In this document: in pieces, positions 44,946 to 53,382 of the stretch
How positions within the stretch are numbered: the stretch's first letter is position 1
How the letters are laid out: each line of letters starts with the position of its first letter
From: Polaribacter litorisediminis
GTDB lineage: Bacteria > Bacteroidota > Bacteroidia > Flavobacteriales > Flavobacteriaceae
Direction: 5' to 3'
DNA: 64,000 nucleotides
NCBI RefSeq assembly: GCF_019968605.1
Contig: NZ_CP082966.1
Coordinates: 248,001-312,000 of the forward strand
The notes under the pieces: model-generated
Told to the model about the DNA's origin: nothing
What the model saw: only the letters and a program-made list of their open reading frames with translations
Database searches by the model: none
Position numbers and translations under genes: made by a program

Positions 44946-46223
44946 TTAGCGATATGCAATTTTATTTTCTTTAGATGTTTTAAAAAGATAGATAAAAATA
45001 AGGATATTAAATAACATGCCAACTCCAGAAAAAAGCAGTAATGAAATTACGATATTTTTATAAAAATAGTACCCAATAAATAGTGCAAGAAATCTAAAAA
45101 TTAATAAAAACGCATCATAGACAACCATGGTTTTTTGTTTATTTAAAATCATAATTAAAGAGCTAATCGGGTTGCTTAAAAAAGCAAAAAACAACCAAGG
45201 AATTAAAATTCTTGCATAAAAACCAACATTTGTCCAATTTTCACCAAATAGCATGTCTAAATAAAAAGAAATTACAACTAATGGAATAAAAATAAGGATA
45301 CCAATTCCTAGTAAATGTTTTGCAGTTTGTACCACTAAAGTATGTAAGTTGCCATCATCGTTATAAATTTTACTAGCCTTATTAAAAAATACTTGTCCTA
45401 CAGAATTCTGAATAATGCCAACAGGAGCTCTTGTAAATTTTATAGCAAGACCGTAAATTCCGGAATTGGCCAAGCCAAAATATTTAGTAATTAAAAGGAT
45501 GGGTAATTCATTAGAAAGGTTATTTGTTACATTAATAAGGGTATTAAAAACAGGAATATCTTTATATTTTTTGGCTAAAATGAGCATTTTTTTAAGAGAG
45601 ATTTCTGATGCCAAAGCAGCTATAGATTGAAAAGAAGTTTTTATTAAAAAGATTACCTGCGCTAAGTTTCCTAAAAGCATACCAGGAATTAACCCTAAAG
45701 AATTGAAAGAACTAAAGCCAATGGCAATTTGAGACGAGCTCATGATAGACGATTTAACAAATAAGCCTTTGCTAATATTTTTAAACTTGTTTTTTCTATT
45801 ATTCCAATACTCTAAAATTGAAACTCCTCCGAATAGAAAGACGCTTATAGGTAATAAATATATAAAATTAGAGAGCTCTTTGATATGAAAGAAATTATAG
45901 ATAACTTCTTTAAAATAGAAGATAATTACCAACAACAGAAAACAATAAAAGCACAAAACGAAAACCGAAAAAATGAGTAAGTTAATGGCATCAGCATCTT
46001 TTTTTGGTAAAACAATTGCAAATTCATATTGCAAAGTTGCTATTGGTTTAAGTACTAAAGTAGCTGAAGAAAACAGCATATAAATGCCAAAAAATTCTGG
46101 AGAAAATAATCGTGTAAGTATTAAAATAGAAGCATAAATAACTACTTGGCTTAAAGCAGAACCTGTAATTAATGTGAATACATTTTTAACAAACTCTTTT
46201 TTTAAAAAAGAAAATAGTTGCAT
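44946..46223 (-). CDS. Oligosaccharide flippase (Wzx-type, MOP superfamily)
   Basis: A 425-residue inner-membrane protein with about twelve helices. The start FVKNVFTLITGSALSQVVIYASILILTRLFSPEFFGIYMLF (residues about 11-50) is typical of polysaccharide transporters: LTRLFSPEFFG is the conserved loop after helix 1. These proteins flip undecaprenyl-linked oligosaccharide units across the inner membrane. It is co-transcribed with an asparagine-synthase-like protein and divergent from yjjG, with 37 bases between starts. A CAAATATA at 46247-46254 gives a minus-strand -7 box TATATTTG about 24 bases upstream. Confidence 0.87.
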   Translation of the reverse strand: MQLFSFLKKEFVKNVFTLITGSALSQVVIYASILILTRLFSPEFFGIYMLFSSATLVLKPIATLQYEFAIVLPKKDADAINLLIFSVFVLCFYCFLLLVIIFYFKEVIYNFFHIKELSNFIYLLPISVFLFGGVSILEYWNNRKNKFKNISKGLFVKSSIMSSSQIAIGFSSFNSLGLIPGMLLGNLAQVIFLIKTSFQSIAALASEISLKKMLILAKKYKDIPVFNTLINVTNNLSNELPILLITKYFGLANSGIYGLAIKFTRAPVGIIQNSVGQVFFNKASKIYNDDGNLHTLVVQTAKHLLGIGILIFIPLVVISFYLDMLFGENWTNVGFYARILIPWLFFAFLSNPISSLIMILNKQKTMVVYDAFLLIFRFLALFIGYYFYKNIVISLLLFSGVGMLFNILIFIYLFKTSKENKIAYR

Positions 46224-46260
46224 ATTACTCGCTTAAAATAAACAATCAAATATACCTTAA

Positions 46261-46947
46261 ATGACAGAGATAAAACATGTATTTTTTGACTTAGATCATA
46301 CTTTGTGGGATTTTGAAAAAAATTCTGATTTAACCTTTAATAAAATATTTTTAAAACATGAAATTAAAACTGATTTAGGAGACTTTTTAAAAGTTTACAA
46401 ACCTTTAAATATCCAGTTTTGGAAGTTATACCGGGAAGAAAAAATAACTAAAACCGAGTTGAGATATCAAAGGTTAAAAACTGCTTTTGATGCTGTAAAT
46501 TATAGTATTGAAGATGATCTAATAGATGTTTTGGCGATTGATTATATTGAATGTTTACCAGATTATAATCATTTATTTGAAGGTGCTTTTGAAATATTAG
46601 AGTATTTAAAAGATAAATATGAGTTGCATATTATTACCAATGGTTTTGAAGAAATTCAAACAAAGAAGATGCAATCTTCAAAAATTTTAGACTATTTTTG
46701 CACCATTGTTACTTCTGAATCAGTAGGCGTTAAAAAGCCCAATCCAAAAGTTTTCAATTTTGCTCTTGAAAAAGCCAATGCAGAAAATACGAGCTCCATA
46801 ATGATTGGAGATAGTATTGAAGCAGATATTGAAGGTGCTTTAAGCGTTGGAATGAAAGCACTTCATGCAAATTTTGAAAAAGAAAAAGTAAAAAATGTTA
46901 ATTTTAATTCAATAACATCTCTTTCAGAAATAAAGCACTATCTATAA
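46261..46947 (+). CDS. yjjG: YjjG-type pyrimidine nucleotidase (HAD superfamily)
   Basis: A 228-residue cytoplasmic HAD hydrolase. Motif I is HVFFDLDHTLWDFEKNS (Asp10 nucleophile, Asp12), motif II LHIITNGFEEIQ, motif III with Lys in VGVKKPNPKVF and motif IV MIGDSIEADIEGA. LDHTLWDFEKN together with the helical cap is typical of the YjjG/noncanonical pyrimidine nucleotidase group, which removes phosphate from UMP, dUMP and modified pyrimidine nucleotides. The gene is followed at 37 bases by a lipoprotein gene and two more envelope genes, possibly in one transcript. Confidence 0.88.
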   Translation: MTEIKHVFFDLDHTLWDFEKNSDLTFNKIFLKHEIKTDLGDFLKVYKPLNIQFWKLYREEKITKTELRYQRLKTAFDAVNYSIEDDLIDVLAIDYIECLPDYNHLFEGAFEILEYLKDKYELHIITNGFEEIQTKKMQSSKILDYFCTIVTSESVGVKKPNPKVFNFALEKANAENTSSIMIGDSIEADIEGALSVGMKALHANFEKEKVKNVNFNSITSLSEIKHYL

Positions 46948-46983
46948 AAAGATAAAGCGTTATTTTGTAACTATTTAGTACTT

Positions 46984-47532
46984 ATGAAACCCCTAAAAAT
47001 TATAAGCTTTTTAATAGGCTTTTCTCTACTTGCCGCATGCTCAGATAATTTAAATTTTAATCAACTAGAAGATTACGTTTATACATCTAAATTTACTGTC
47101 TCCTTAATTCATTTTAAAGTCGCTCGCAGCGATTTTCCAAACAGTACAGGCACTACCTCAATCTCTAGCATTTCTGACCAAATAGAATTTAAAAATTATC
47201 AAACCGATGGATTAAAAGATATTTTAACTCAACTCGATTTGACAGCAGCTCTAAAAAATGACTCTAAGTATAGTTTAACATTAGAGATTACTTTTCTAAA
47301 TATAGCGAATGAGGTAGTTTTAGAAACCGAAATTTTAAAAATTCAGGCCAACAAAACGTTTGATTATTTTTTAACTATTGATGTTGAACAAAATCCAGAA
47401 ATTTTAGAAACAAGATACATTAATTATACGGTTGCACTCGAGGATGATGAAAATGAACTGAATTCAAATGATCTAGATGAAGCCATTGAATTAAAATCTT
47501 CGTTGGATATTTATTTAGAATCAAAATTATAG
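46984..47532 (+). CDS. Lipoprotein of unknown function
   Basis: A 182-residue lipoprotein (MKPLKIISFLIGFSLLAACSD, lipidated Cys20). The mature part looks beta-rich, with KFTVSLIHFKVA, SLTLEITFLNIANEVVLETEI and RYINYTVALEDDE, and an acidic C-terminal helix. I do not recognise the family with certainty. Its stop is one base before the start of a DUF5723-like outer-membrane protein gene, so the two are translationally linked; a role as partner of that barrel in the outer membrane is plausible. Confidence 0.82.
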   Translation: MKPLKIISFLIGFSLLAACSDNLNFNQLEDYVYTSKFTVSLIHFKVARSDFPNSTGTTSISSISDQIEFKNYQTDGLKDILTQLDLTAALKNDSKYSLTLEITFLNIANEVVLETEILKIQANKTFDYFLTIDVEQNPEILETRYINYTVALEDDENELNSNDLDEAIELKSSLDIYLESKL

Positions 47533-47533
47533 C

Positions 47534-48904
47534 ATGAAACAAGTTTATTTCCTACTCGCTATATTTTGGTTTCTATCTTTTAACGCTCAAAATAAACAAG
47601 TGTTGTATAATTTTGCAGAGTTGCCGCAAACCCTACTACTCAATCCAGGCTCCGAAACAAATTATAACATTCATTTTGGGGTACCACTATTATCAGGGTT
47701 TTCTTTAGAAATTGGATCTTCAGGATTTGTGTTGTCAGATATTTTTGCTGATGATGGCATTGATATAAATGATAAAATAAGCAATGTTTTAAAGGAATTA
47801 ACAACCCAAGATTTTGGAAAACTGAATCTGCAAATAGAGCTCTTAAGTGCAGGTTTTAGAGTAGATTATAGAACTTATTTAAGTTTTGGATTGTATACAG
47901 AATTAGATGCGTTTGGTTATTATCCTAAAGATGTTTTTACGTTATTAAATGAAGGTAATTCAGCGTATCTGAATAGGAATTTTAATTTTTCACAGATTTC
48001 ATACAAAATGGATATTATGGAAGTGCTTCATTTTGGCGTTTCTCATAAATTTACGAATAAGTTAACACTCGGAGCTAGGTTCAAGCTTTATTCTTCTAAC
48101 ATGCATGCGAGTTCCAATAATAATACAGGAAGTTTCGTCACTGTAGCGGGTGTTCATAATAATTATAAACATATTTTTAGCGATGTTGATCTTAAATCTA
48201 ATACTTCTGGAATTGATAGAGATTCTGATTCCGTAGAAAGTTTTGCAAATAATCTCCAAAGTAAGTTTTTTCAGGGTAATTTAGGGGTCGGTTTTGATGT
48301 CGGGCTCACATATCATATAAATGATAATCTGCAGTTTTCTGGCAGTATCTTAGACATTGGTTTTATCAATCATACTAAAAATATAATAAATGTTACCGCA
48401 AAAGGAAATTTTACGACTGAAGGTATCGATTTTCAGTTTAATGGAAATGGTGGTATCAATTATATTGATAATTTGGAAGCGCAATTTAAAAGAGAATTGG
48501 TAACTGCGGTAAACGATAACTCTTATCAATCTTATACACCTATAAAAATGAATGCTGCTTTAAAATACAGTTTTGGTGACAAAACGACGAGACGAATTAA
48601 TACATTTTTTGACAAAGATTTTTATACCGAGGCAATGGGTATTCAATTATATACCGTATTTAGACCCTTAAGGCCGCAATTAGCGCTTACAGCGTTTTAT
48701 GAAAAAGCATTTTCTAATAAAGTAAACGCAAAAATAACGTATACACTTGATAAGATAAATCAAGCTAATATGGGTGCAGGTATTTCCATAAGATATAGAC
48801 GTATCAATTTCCATGGTATGATAGATAATCTTTTAGCATATAGAAATCTGTCTTCAGCAAATAACATATCTTTACAAGTAGGTATTAATGCAATTCTAAA
48901 CTAA
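47534..48904 (+). CDS. DUF5723-like outer-membrane beta-barrel protein
   Basis: A 456-residue protein with a signal peptide (about 1-18, LSFNAQ). It has the pattern of a large Bacteroidetes barrel: an N-terminal LLLNPGSETNYNIHFGVPLL, many alternating strands (FGLYTELDAFGYY, LTLGARFKLYSS, VGFDVGLTYHINDNLQFSGSILDIGF), and a C-terminal ISIRYRRINFHG...LQVGINAILN. LNPG near the start and the strand pattern fit DUF5723 proteins, whose function is unknown. It is between a lipoprotein and a periplasmic protein gene, with one-base gaps on both sides, so the three are probably one envelope complex. Confidence 0.8.
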   Translation: MKQVYFLLAIFWFLSFNAQNKQVLYNFAELPQTLLLNPGSETNYNIHFGVPLLSGFSLEIGSSGFVLSDIFADDGIDINDKISNVLKELTTQDFGKLNLQIELLSAGFRVDYRTYLSFGLYTELDAFGYYPKDVFTLLNEGNSAYLNRNFNFSQISYKMDIMEVLHFGVSHKFTNKLTLGARFKLYSSNMHASSNNNTGSFVTVAGVHNNYKHIFSDVDLKSNTSGIDRDSDSVESFANNLQSKFFQGNLGVGFDVGLTYHINDNLQFSGSILDIGFINHTKNIINVTAKGNFTTEGIDFQFNGNGGINYIDNLEAQFKRELVTAVNDNSYQSYTPIKMNAALKYSFGDKTTRRINTFFDKDFYTEAMGIQLYTVFRPLRPQLALTAFYEKAFSNKVNAKITYTLDKINQANMGAGISIRYRRINFHGMIDNLLAYRNLSSANNISLQVGINAILN

Positions 48905-48905
48905 A

Positions 48906-49706
48906 ATGATAAAAAAAATAGTCTTTTTTCTAGTTCTTTTAAGCTGTGTTTCTGCGTTTGGTCAAAAAATTAATGTAGAGAAATATCAATATATTATAGT
49001 GCCAAATCAGTTTGATTTTTTAAAGAGCACTGACGAATATCAAACAAGTTCGTTGATGAAATTTTTATTTGAGAAAAAAGGATTTAAAGTTTTTTTAAGT
49101 AACAATAAATTCCCCATTCCTCTAGAAGAAAATAAGTGTTTGGCTTTATTTGCGTCTGTAAAAGACAATTCTTCTATGTTTCGTATAAAAAGTTCAATTG
49201 AAATAAAAGATTGTTTCGGTAAAATATTGTATACCTCTGAGGCGGGTATAAGTAAATCCAAAGAGTATAAAAAAGGATATCAAGAGGCTATCAGAAATGC
49301 TTTTGATGCGATGACTGATTTTGAATTTAGTTATAATTCTTCTAAAGTCGTAAATAAAAATAACGATGGTGAGAGTACCTACGAAATTAAGACAGATACA
49401 TTAGCAGTCCCTTTAAGTACGATTCCAAAAACTATCTCTATTCCTGTTATAAAAAAACAAGAAGTTAATAAAGAGAGTATAAAGTCTACTTTTGGTGCTA
49501 TTTTGTATGCGCAATCTATCGAAAACGGATTTCAACTCATCAATAAAAAACCAGAAGTTGTTTTTGTTATTTTAAGGACCAGCAAAAAAGATTTTTTTAT
49601 TATCAGAGATAAAAATGGAATTTTTTATAAAAACGAAGATCACTTCTTGGCAGAATATTACGAAGGTTCTACGTTGATTAAGAAAGAATTTCAAGTAAAA
49701 TTCTAA
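48906..49706 (+). CDS. Secreted/periplasmic protein of unknown function
   Basis: A 266-residue protein with a signal peptide (MIKKIVFFLVLLSCVSAFGQ). Residues 20-140 have a pattern seen in a conserved Bacteroidetes group: YQYIIVPNQFDFLKSTDEYQ, LMKFLFEKKGFKVF and a repeated beta-hairpin with KIKSSIEIKDCFGKILYTSE; 150-200 is a low-complexity linker and 210-266 ends in beta-strands (VVFVILRTSKKDFFIIRDKNG). I do not recognise a known function. It follows the DUF5723-like gene by one base and ends four bases into the converging rarA gene. Confidence 0.82.
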   Translation: MIKKIVFFLVLLSCVSAFGQKINVEKYQYIIVPNQFDFLKSTDEYQTSSLMKFLFEKKGFKVFLSNNKFPIPLEENKCLALFASVKDNSSMFRIKSSIEIKDCFGKILYTSEAGISKSKEYKKGYQEAIRNAFDAMTDFEFSYNSSKVVNKNNDGESTYEIKTDTLAVPLSTIPKTISIPVIKKQEVNKESIKSTFGAILYAQSIENGFQLINKKPEVVFVILRTSKKDFFIIRDKNGIFYKNEDHFLAEYYEGSTLIKKEFQVKF

Positions 49707-50974
49707 TAATCATATTTATTTTTCCATCTTTTTTTTAAAATTTCTTTAAATTGATTTTCTCTAGCATTATTTCCTGGGTCATATAGTTTTGTTCCAGCTA
49801 TTTCATCTGGTAAAAATTCTTGAGTTGTAAAACTGTTTTGGTAATCATGAGAATATTTATAATTTTTACCGTAATCCAAATCTTTCATTAATTTAGTAGG
49901 CGCATTTCTTAAATGCAATGGAATGGATAAATCTCCTGTTTGGCGCACAAGATTTTGTGCATCTTTTATGGCGATATAAGAAGCATTACTTTTAGGAGAA
50001 TTTGCTAAATAAACTGCACATTGACTTAAAATAATTCTAGATTCTGGATTTCCAATAACAGAAACAGCTTGAAACGTGTTGTTTGCCAATATTAAGGCAG
50101 TGGGATTTGCGTTTCCAATATCTTCAGAAGCAGCAATGAGCAACCTTCTAGCAATAAATTTAACATCTTCGCCACCTTCAATCATTCTCGCTAACCAATA
50201 AACTGCACCATTGGGATCACTACCTCTAATAGATTTTATAAAAGCAGAAATAATATCGTAATGTTGTTCACCTGTTTTATCATATCGAACCGTATTTTTT
50301 TGAATTTTTTCAAGAACTAATTCGTTTGTAATGGTAATTTCATCTTCAGAAGAAACTAATAATTCAAAAATATTTAAGAGTTTTCTAGCATCACCACTAG
50401 AAACTTGCAATAAAGCGTCTGTTTCTTTTAAGGTGATTTTTTTGGTGGATAAAAATGCATCTTTTTGCATTGCTCTGTGCAAAAGAGCAATCAAATCGTT
50501 TTTATCAAAAGAATTTAAAATATACACTTGACAACGAGAGAGTAGGGCGGGTATTACTTCAAAACTGGGGTTTTCTGTGGTGGCACCAATTAAAGTAACC
50601 CAACCTTTTTCTACAGCACCTAATAGAGAATCTTGTTGTGATTTGCTAAATCTGTGAATCTCATCAATAAATAAAATAGGATTTTTTGCAGTGAATAAAC
50701 CACCACTTTTTTTGGCTTTCTCTATAACCTCTCTAACATCTTTTACCCCAGAACTTATGGCGCTTAATGTATAAAATGGTCTTTTAGATGCTGTGGCAAT
50801 TATGTTAGCCAACGTGGTTTTGCCAATACCCGGAGGACCCCATAAAATGAGAGAAGGTATAATTCCTTGTTGTATTAGTTTTGTTAATACACCATTTTTA
50901 CCCACCAAATGTTGTTGACTTATATAATCTTCAAGGGTTTTAGGTCTAATTCTTTCTGCCAAAGGTTCATTCAT
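49703..50974 (-). CDS. rarA: Replication-associated recombination protein A (AAA+ ATPase)
   Basis: A 423-residue AAA+ protein related to MgsA/WRNIP1, acting at stalled replication forks. Motifs: N-terminal [20 protein letters not shown], Walker [11 protein letters not shown] at 45-54, Walker [17 protein letters not shown] near 101-116, sensor 1 [11 protein letters not shown] and the arginine finger region ALLSRC. The C-terminal half is the RarA tetramerisation domain ([36 protein letters not shown]). Length and motifs are normal. It is monocistronic, convergent with the envelope trio and divergent from the rhomboid gene. Confidence 0.96.
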   Translation of the reverse strand: MNEPLAERIRPKTLEDYISQQHLVGKNGVLTKLIQQGIIPSLILWGPPGIGKTTLANIIATASKRPFYTLSAISSGVKDVREVIEKAKKSGGLFTAKNPILFIDEIHRFSKSQQDSLLGAVEKGWVTLIGATTENPSFEVIPALLSRCQVYILNSFDKNDLIALLHRAMQKDAFLSTKKITLKETDALLQVSSGDARKLLNIFELLVSSEDEITITNELVLEKIQKNTVRYDKTGEQHYDIISAFIKSIRGSDPNGAVYWLARMIEGGEDVKFIARRLLIAASEDIGNANPTALILANNTFQAVSVIGNPESRIILSQCAVYLANSPKSNASYIAIKDAQNLVRQTGDLSIPLHLRNAPTKLMKDLDYGKNYKYSHDYQNSFTTQEFLPDEIAGTKLYDPGNNARENQFKEILKKRWKNKYDY

Positions 50975-51005
50975 TCCGTAAAAATAGCAAAGATTTCTGA
51001 CAGAA

Positions 51006-51036
51006 TTTGTAAAATTTTATTTCGGTGTTATTTTTG
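51006..51036 (+). promoter_or_regulatory. Consensus flavobacterial promoter of the rhomboid gene
   Basis: TTTG (51006-51009), a 19-base spacer and TATTTTTG (51029-51036) match the -33/-7 consensus fully. The ATG is at 51051, so the leader is under 12 bases. A second TAATTTTG overlaps just downstream (51038-51045). Confidence 0.65.
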
Positions 51037-51050
51037 TTAATTTTGGTTTT

Positions 51051-51737
51051 ATGGATGAACATCAAACTCCAAAAATAAATACTTCTTTGTTTTTGGTTCC
51101 TATACTTTATGTTGTTGGTATTTGGTTGCTATATTGGATAGAAATTCAATTCAACTTTAATTTTAATAAATTTGGGGTTTTCCCTAGAAGTTTAGAAGGA
51201 ATTAGGGGTGTATTTTTTATGCATTTTATTCATAGCAATGCAAGTCACCTTTTTAGCAATTCTATTCCGTTATTTGTCCTTTTAACAAGTCTTTTTTATT
51301 TTTATAAGGAGGTTGCCTACAAAGTATTGTTATTAGGTGGTTTTCTTGCAGGTTTATGTACTTGGACGATTGCCAGAGAATCGTATCATATTGGGGCAAG
51401 CGGAATTGTCTACTTACTTTTTAGTTTTGTTTTTTTTAGTGGTATTGTTAGAAAACATTTTAGATTAGTTGCTTTGTCTTTAATGGTAATTTTTTTATAC
51501 GGAAGTATGATTTGGTATGTTTTACCAATCAAAGATGGCATGTCTTGGGAAGGACATTTATCTGGGTTTTTGGTAGGTCTATTCTTTGCAGTTATGTATA
51601 GAAATATAGGAATGGTAAAAGAAGAGCATCAGTTTACAGCGTCAGAATTTGATTTACTGTTTGATGAACATGGTAATTTTTCACCACCAAAATTAGATGA
51701 ATTAGCAGAAGATAAACCAACTAATGAAGTAGAATAA
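51051..51737 (+). CDS. Rhomboid-family intramembrane serine protease
   Basis: A 228-residue inner-membrane protein with six probable helices. The catalytic dyad is intact: Ser117 in HIGASGIVYLL (GxSG) and His169 in SWEGHLSGFLVG. HSNASHLFSNSIPLFVL is the typical helix-2 His/Asn region. It cleaves membrane proteins near the outer end of a helix; targets are unknown. The C-terminal 45 residues are an acidic cytoplasmic tail (EHQFTASEFDLLFDEHGNF). It is read from a consensus promoter with a very short leader and is convergent with rlmB. Confidence 0.94.
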   Translation: MDEHQTPKINTSLFLVPILYVVGIWLLYWIEIQFNFNFNKFGVFPRSLEGIRGVFFMHFIHSNASHLFSNSIPLFVLLTSLFYFYKEVAYKVLLLGGFLAGLCTWTIARESYHIGASGIVYLLFSFVFFSGIVRKHFRLVALSLMVIFLYGSMIWYVLPIKDGMSWEGHLSGFLVGLFFAVMYRNIGMVKEEHQFTASEFDLLFDEHGNFSPPKLDELAEDKPTNEVE

Positions 51738-51766
51738 ATTTTTTACCAATCCCTAATTACTATTCG

Positions 51767-52516
51767 CTATCCACTAACCACGAATCGCTGTCTTACATTT
51801 TCATATAAAAACACACCACAGGCTACAGACACATTTAAAGAGGCTATTTCACCCAATAATGGTAATTTTGCCTTATAATCTACCATTTTTAAGATCGATG
51901 GATTTATACCTCGGTGTTCCGAACCCATAATAATGGCTATAGGTTGGTTAAAGTTGATGTCATAAATAGAGTTTTCTGTCTTTTCTGTAGCAGCAAGAAT
52001 TTTTACATCAGATGCTTGTAATAAAAAAATAGCATCTTTTAAATGATCTACTTTGCAAATAGGTATCTTAAAGGCGGCACCCGCAGAAGTTTTAATGGTT
52101 TCTGCATTTACAGGAGCACTACCATTGTTTTGTACTATAATACCATGAACGCCTGTACATTCTGCAGTTCTTATAATGGCACCAAAGTTGCGAACATCAG
52201 AAAGTTGATCTAATAAGATAAAAAGTGGAACTTCACCGCTTTCTATGGTCCTGTTAATCAAGGTTTCTAAATCATGAAATTCTATAGGAGATATCTGAGC
52301 AACAGCACCTTGGTGATTATTGTTTTTAGATAATCTATCTAATTTTTCAACAGGAACGCCACTTGTTGCAATTTTTTTCTCCTTGATTAATTTGTCTAAT
52401 TCATAAAAAAGAGTACCTCTTAAACCTTTTTGAAGGTAAATTTTATTGATCGTAGAGCCACTCTCTATCGCTTCAATAATAGCTCTGATACCGAAAATGT
52501 TTGTTGTTTCTGTCAA
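51767..52516 (-). CDS. rlmB: 23S rRNA (guanosine-2'-O-)-methyltransferase RlmB (TrmH/SpoU family)
   Basis: SPOUT-class enzyme that methylates the 2'-O of G2251 in 23S rRNA using SAM. N-terminal substrate-binding domain: NIFGIRAIIEAIESGSTINKIYL; catalytic domain motifs: LSDVRNFGAIIRTAECTG (motif 1 Asn/Arg), IIMGSEHRGI (motif 2) and EIASLNVSVACGVFLYE (motif 3). There is no ATG near the start. I choose the TTG at 52516 (249 residues, starting at TETTNIFG) because the only alternative, a TTG at 52552, lies inside the terminator hairpin of the upstream lipoprotein gene. No promoter box was found between that hairpin and the start. Confidence 0.9.
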   Translation of the reverse strand: MTETTNIFGIRAIIEAIESGSTINKIYLQKGLRGTLFYELDKLIKEKKIATSGVPVEKLDRLSKNNNHQGAVAQISPIEFHDLETLINRTIESGEVPLFILLDQLSDVRNFGAIIRTAECTGVHGIIVQNNGSAPVNAETIKTSAGAAFKIPICKVDHLKDAIFLLQASDVKILAATEKTENSIYDINFNQPIAIIMGSEHRGINPSILKMVDYKAKLPLLGEIASLNVSVACGVFLYENVRQRFVVSG

Positions 52517-52532
52517 TGTTTTTTCTTTTTGT

Positions 52533-52567
52533 AAAAAAAAAATCGCAATCAAATGATTACGATTTTT
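52533..52567 (-). terminator. Intrinsic terminator of the SusC/D operon, abutting rlmB
   Basis: AAAAATCGCAATC (52538-52550) and GATTACGATTTTT (52555-52567) pair over 13 bp with one wobble around the loop AAAT. On the minus strand nine or more T follow. It lies 25 bases after the lipoprotein stop at 52592 and ends module 1 of the Sus genes. Confidence 0.85.
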
Positions 52568-52591
52568 ATCTAATTATTTTTAATGCTTTTG

Positions 52592-53323
52592 TTAAATACT
52601 AAATTCAAAGCTTGTTCCTGCACCGTAACTACCGTTATTGCTAAATACTTGAACCCCATCTAATGTAAAGCTTACAGCACCACCGCCATCTTGATAGCCA
52701 TCAAAGATCTCAAATACATAGTTACCGGTTGGTAAACATGTAGCATCTCTTTGTGTTCCGCTTAACCCTGCATAACCACCAAAGCCAGCTACATCATTAT
52801 TGGCGATAACAATTACTCCTGCATCGGTATCAACAACTCTCCAGTATACTTCTTCTGGCCATGAATCTAAGGATACAGCAATTTTGAACTTACTAGATCC
52901 TGCATTACAACCTTTAGCTACGTTAAACGTAATGTCTTCACCCACGGCTAATTCTGCTGAATCAGTCATCGTAATCGTTAACGTTTTGTCTGTAATAATG
53001 TCTAAATTTACATCTTTAAAAACAACGTTTAAAGTTCCTTCATTAGAATTAGCAGGAATGACTACAGAGGTTGGTGCTTCGTAAGACGAAGCATCTAAAG
53101 TTCCTGATAACGTTAAAGCTATTGTTCTATCTGAACCCGTAATATTCGCTGCATAAACTTTAACTGCTTGTGGAAAATCTGTATTTGGGGATACCGTAAT
53201 ATCTTGTCCTAAATATGCTTCAAAAGAAGCGTATGCTGTTCCAGGAGCTTCAACATCCTCTTCACAACTACTAAATGCAGCAATGGCTATAAAAAGTAAT
53301 GAGTATAATTTTAAATTTTTCAT
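52592..53323 (-). CDS. Sus-operon surface lipoprotein with Calx-beta-like domain
   Basis: A 243-residue lipoprotein (MKNLKLYSLLFIAIAAFSSCEED, lipidated Cys20). Residues 28-130 form an Ig/Calx-beta-like domain (YASFEAYLGQDITV, VVIPANSNEGTLNVVFKDVN, TLTITMTDSAELAVGEDITFNV). The C-terminal 110 residues are another beta domain (FKIAVSLDSWPEEVYWRVVD, GNYVFEIFDGYQDGGGAVSF). It is third in the susC-susD-lipoprotein order and so is probably a surface glycan- or ligand-binding partner in the manner of SusE/SusF, though sequence alone does not show that. A perfect inverted repeat separates it from susD, and a terminator follows. Confidence 0.85.
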   Translation of the reverse strand: MKNLKLYSLLFIAIAAFSSCEEDVEAPGTAYASFEAYLGQDITVSPNTDFPQAVKVYAANITGSDRTIALTLSGTLDASSYEAPTSVVIPANSNEGTLNVVFKDVNLDIITDKTLTITMTDSAELAVGEDITFNVAKGCNAGSSKFKIAVSLDSWPEEVYWRVVDTDAGVIVIANNDVAGFGGYAGLSGTQRDATCLPTGNYVFEIFDGYQDGGGAVSFTLDGVQVFSNNGSYGAGTSFEFSI

Positions 53324-53339
53324 TTTTATATTTTATTAA

Positions 53340-53374
53340 GTTTGCATAGGAGGTTTAAAATCTCCTATGCAAAC
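53340..53374. repeat. Perfect 13-bp inverted repeat between susD and the lipoprotein gene
   Basis: GTTTGCATAGGAG and CTCCTATGCAAAC are exact reverse complements separated by GTTTAAAAT. On the minus-strand mRNA it lies 8 bases after the susD stop, with no T-tract following (AATAAAATATAAAAATG). It may act as a 3'-end stabiliser or partial terminator that sets the ratio of susCD to lipoprotein message. Confidence 0.8.
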
Positions 53375-53382
53375 AGTTTTTA

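Noticed and set aside
17381..45022. Lasso-peptide cluster made of the transglutaminase-like gene, the PqqD-kinase and the asparagine-synthase-like gene
   Set aside because: The three are more than 10 kb apart with unrelated operons between them; the transglutaminase-like protein is secreted and too long for a B2 protease, and the asparagine-synthase-like gene is coupled to a flippase.
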